5,216 nucleotides of DNA from NCBI GenBank assembly GCA_900752065.1, contig CAADTT010000111.1, positions 1 through 5,216 of the forward strand, given 5' to 3'. How positions within the stretch are numbered: the stretch's first letter is position 1; every line of letters starts with the position of its first letter. This document shows positions 5,102-5,216 of this stretch, piece after piece. The notes beneath the pieces were generated by a model. It was not told the DNA's origin and made no database searches. It was given only the letters and a program-made list of their open reading frames with translations. Both the position numbers and the translations under genes were made by a program. The DNA is from Lachnospiraceae bacterium. Lineage in GTDB: Bacteria; Bacillota; Clostridia; Lachnospirales; Lachnospiraceae.

Positions 5102-5216
5102 TTACTGAATGCAGAAAGCAGCATTGAAAGGTAAATATATCTTTTAGCCTGCCGATATTATAAAAATGCTTTTTTTTCACCATTCTCTCTATTTTTTGAA
5201 TGGGTTATCCACATCA
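5102..5216. other. AT-rich intergenic end of the window, no supported gene
   Basis: No coding region is supported here. The stretch holds an imperfect inverted repeat just upstream of the queA -35 box (TTAC..AATGC 5102-5112 against GCATT..GTAA 5121-5134), T-runs at 5170-5177 and 5192-5197, a weak six-base dyad CCATTC/GAATGG (5180-5185, 5198-5203), and TTATCCACA at 5205-5213, a perfect match to the DnaA-box consensus. On the - strand the last bases read as eight codons DVDNPFKK followed by TAG at 5191-5189. That could be the end of a gene entering from the right, but eight codons are too few to tell. Confidence 0.5.

Noticed and set aside
4959..5183. 74-codon - strand frame in the queA upstream region
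   Set aside because: It runs through the queA promoter, leader and hairpin and has no supported ribosome site or homology.
5180..5203. CCATTC/GAATGG dyad next to T/A runs as a terminator
   Set aside because: The stem has six pairs with a 12-base loop, and on the - strand it is followed by As, not Ts; on the + strand no T-run follows.
5200..5216. ATG on the + strand open to the window end
   Set aside because: There are only five codons and no Shine-Dalgarno sequence before it.

Overview
The window looks like a piece of a low-to-moderate GC Gram-positive (Firmicutes) chromosome, most likely a gut-type Clostridia of the Lachnospiraceae. The reasons are strong AGGAGG-type ribosome binding sites, Clostridia-like PheT and QueA proteins, a small membrane protein of a type I associate with Clostridia, and intergenic repeat/hairpin elements of a style common in that family. 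The taxonomic call is inference from sequence character, not from a search.

Layout. Positions 1-237 hold no convincing protein gene. They contain two perfect 82-bp direct copies (1-82 and 120-201) at a 119-bp period, then the pheT translation start region. On the + strand, 238-2655 is pheT (phenylalanyl-tRNA synthetase beta subunit, complete). It overlaps by one base (TAATG) a histidine-phosphatase-family gene (2655-3266). The pheS gene normally found before pheT would lie left of the window. No promoter is visible just before pheT, so the pair is probably the distal part of a pheS-pheT-phosphatase transcript.

From 3277 to 4929 everything is on the - strand. queA (4929 to 3904, tRNA queuosine biosynthesis) ends in a clear intrinsic terminator. 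It is followed by a small five-helix membrane protein (3792 to 3277, probably the DUF6512 family) with its own strong ribosome binding site and a possible promoter that overlaps the queA terminator. The membrane protein gene and the phosphatase gene converge with only 10 bp between their stop codons, across a hairpin that could serve both.

The 287 bp right of queA (4930-5216) hold a good extended -10 promoter for queA. They also hold a roughly 135-nt leader with nested complementary arms around a GC-rich CTTG-loop hairpin, and an AT-rich tail with one perfect DnaA-box 9-mer near the right edge.

Two of the four genes serve translation: PheT charges tRNA-Phe and QueA modifies tRNAs that read NAY codons. 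The other two have no assignable specific substrate. I found no defence system, mobile element gene, CRISPR array, tRNA or rRNA. The least explained parts are the repeat array before pheT and the structured leader of queA; the genes themselves look ordinary.
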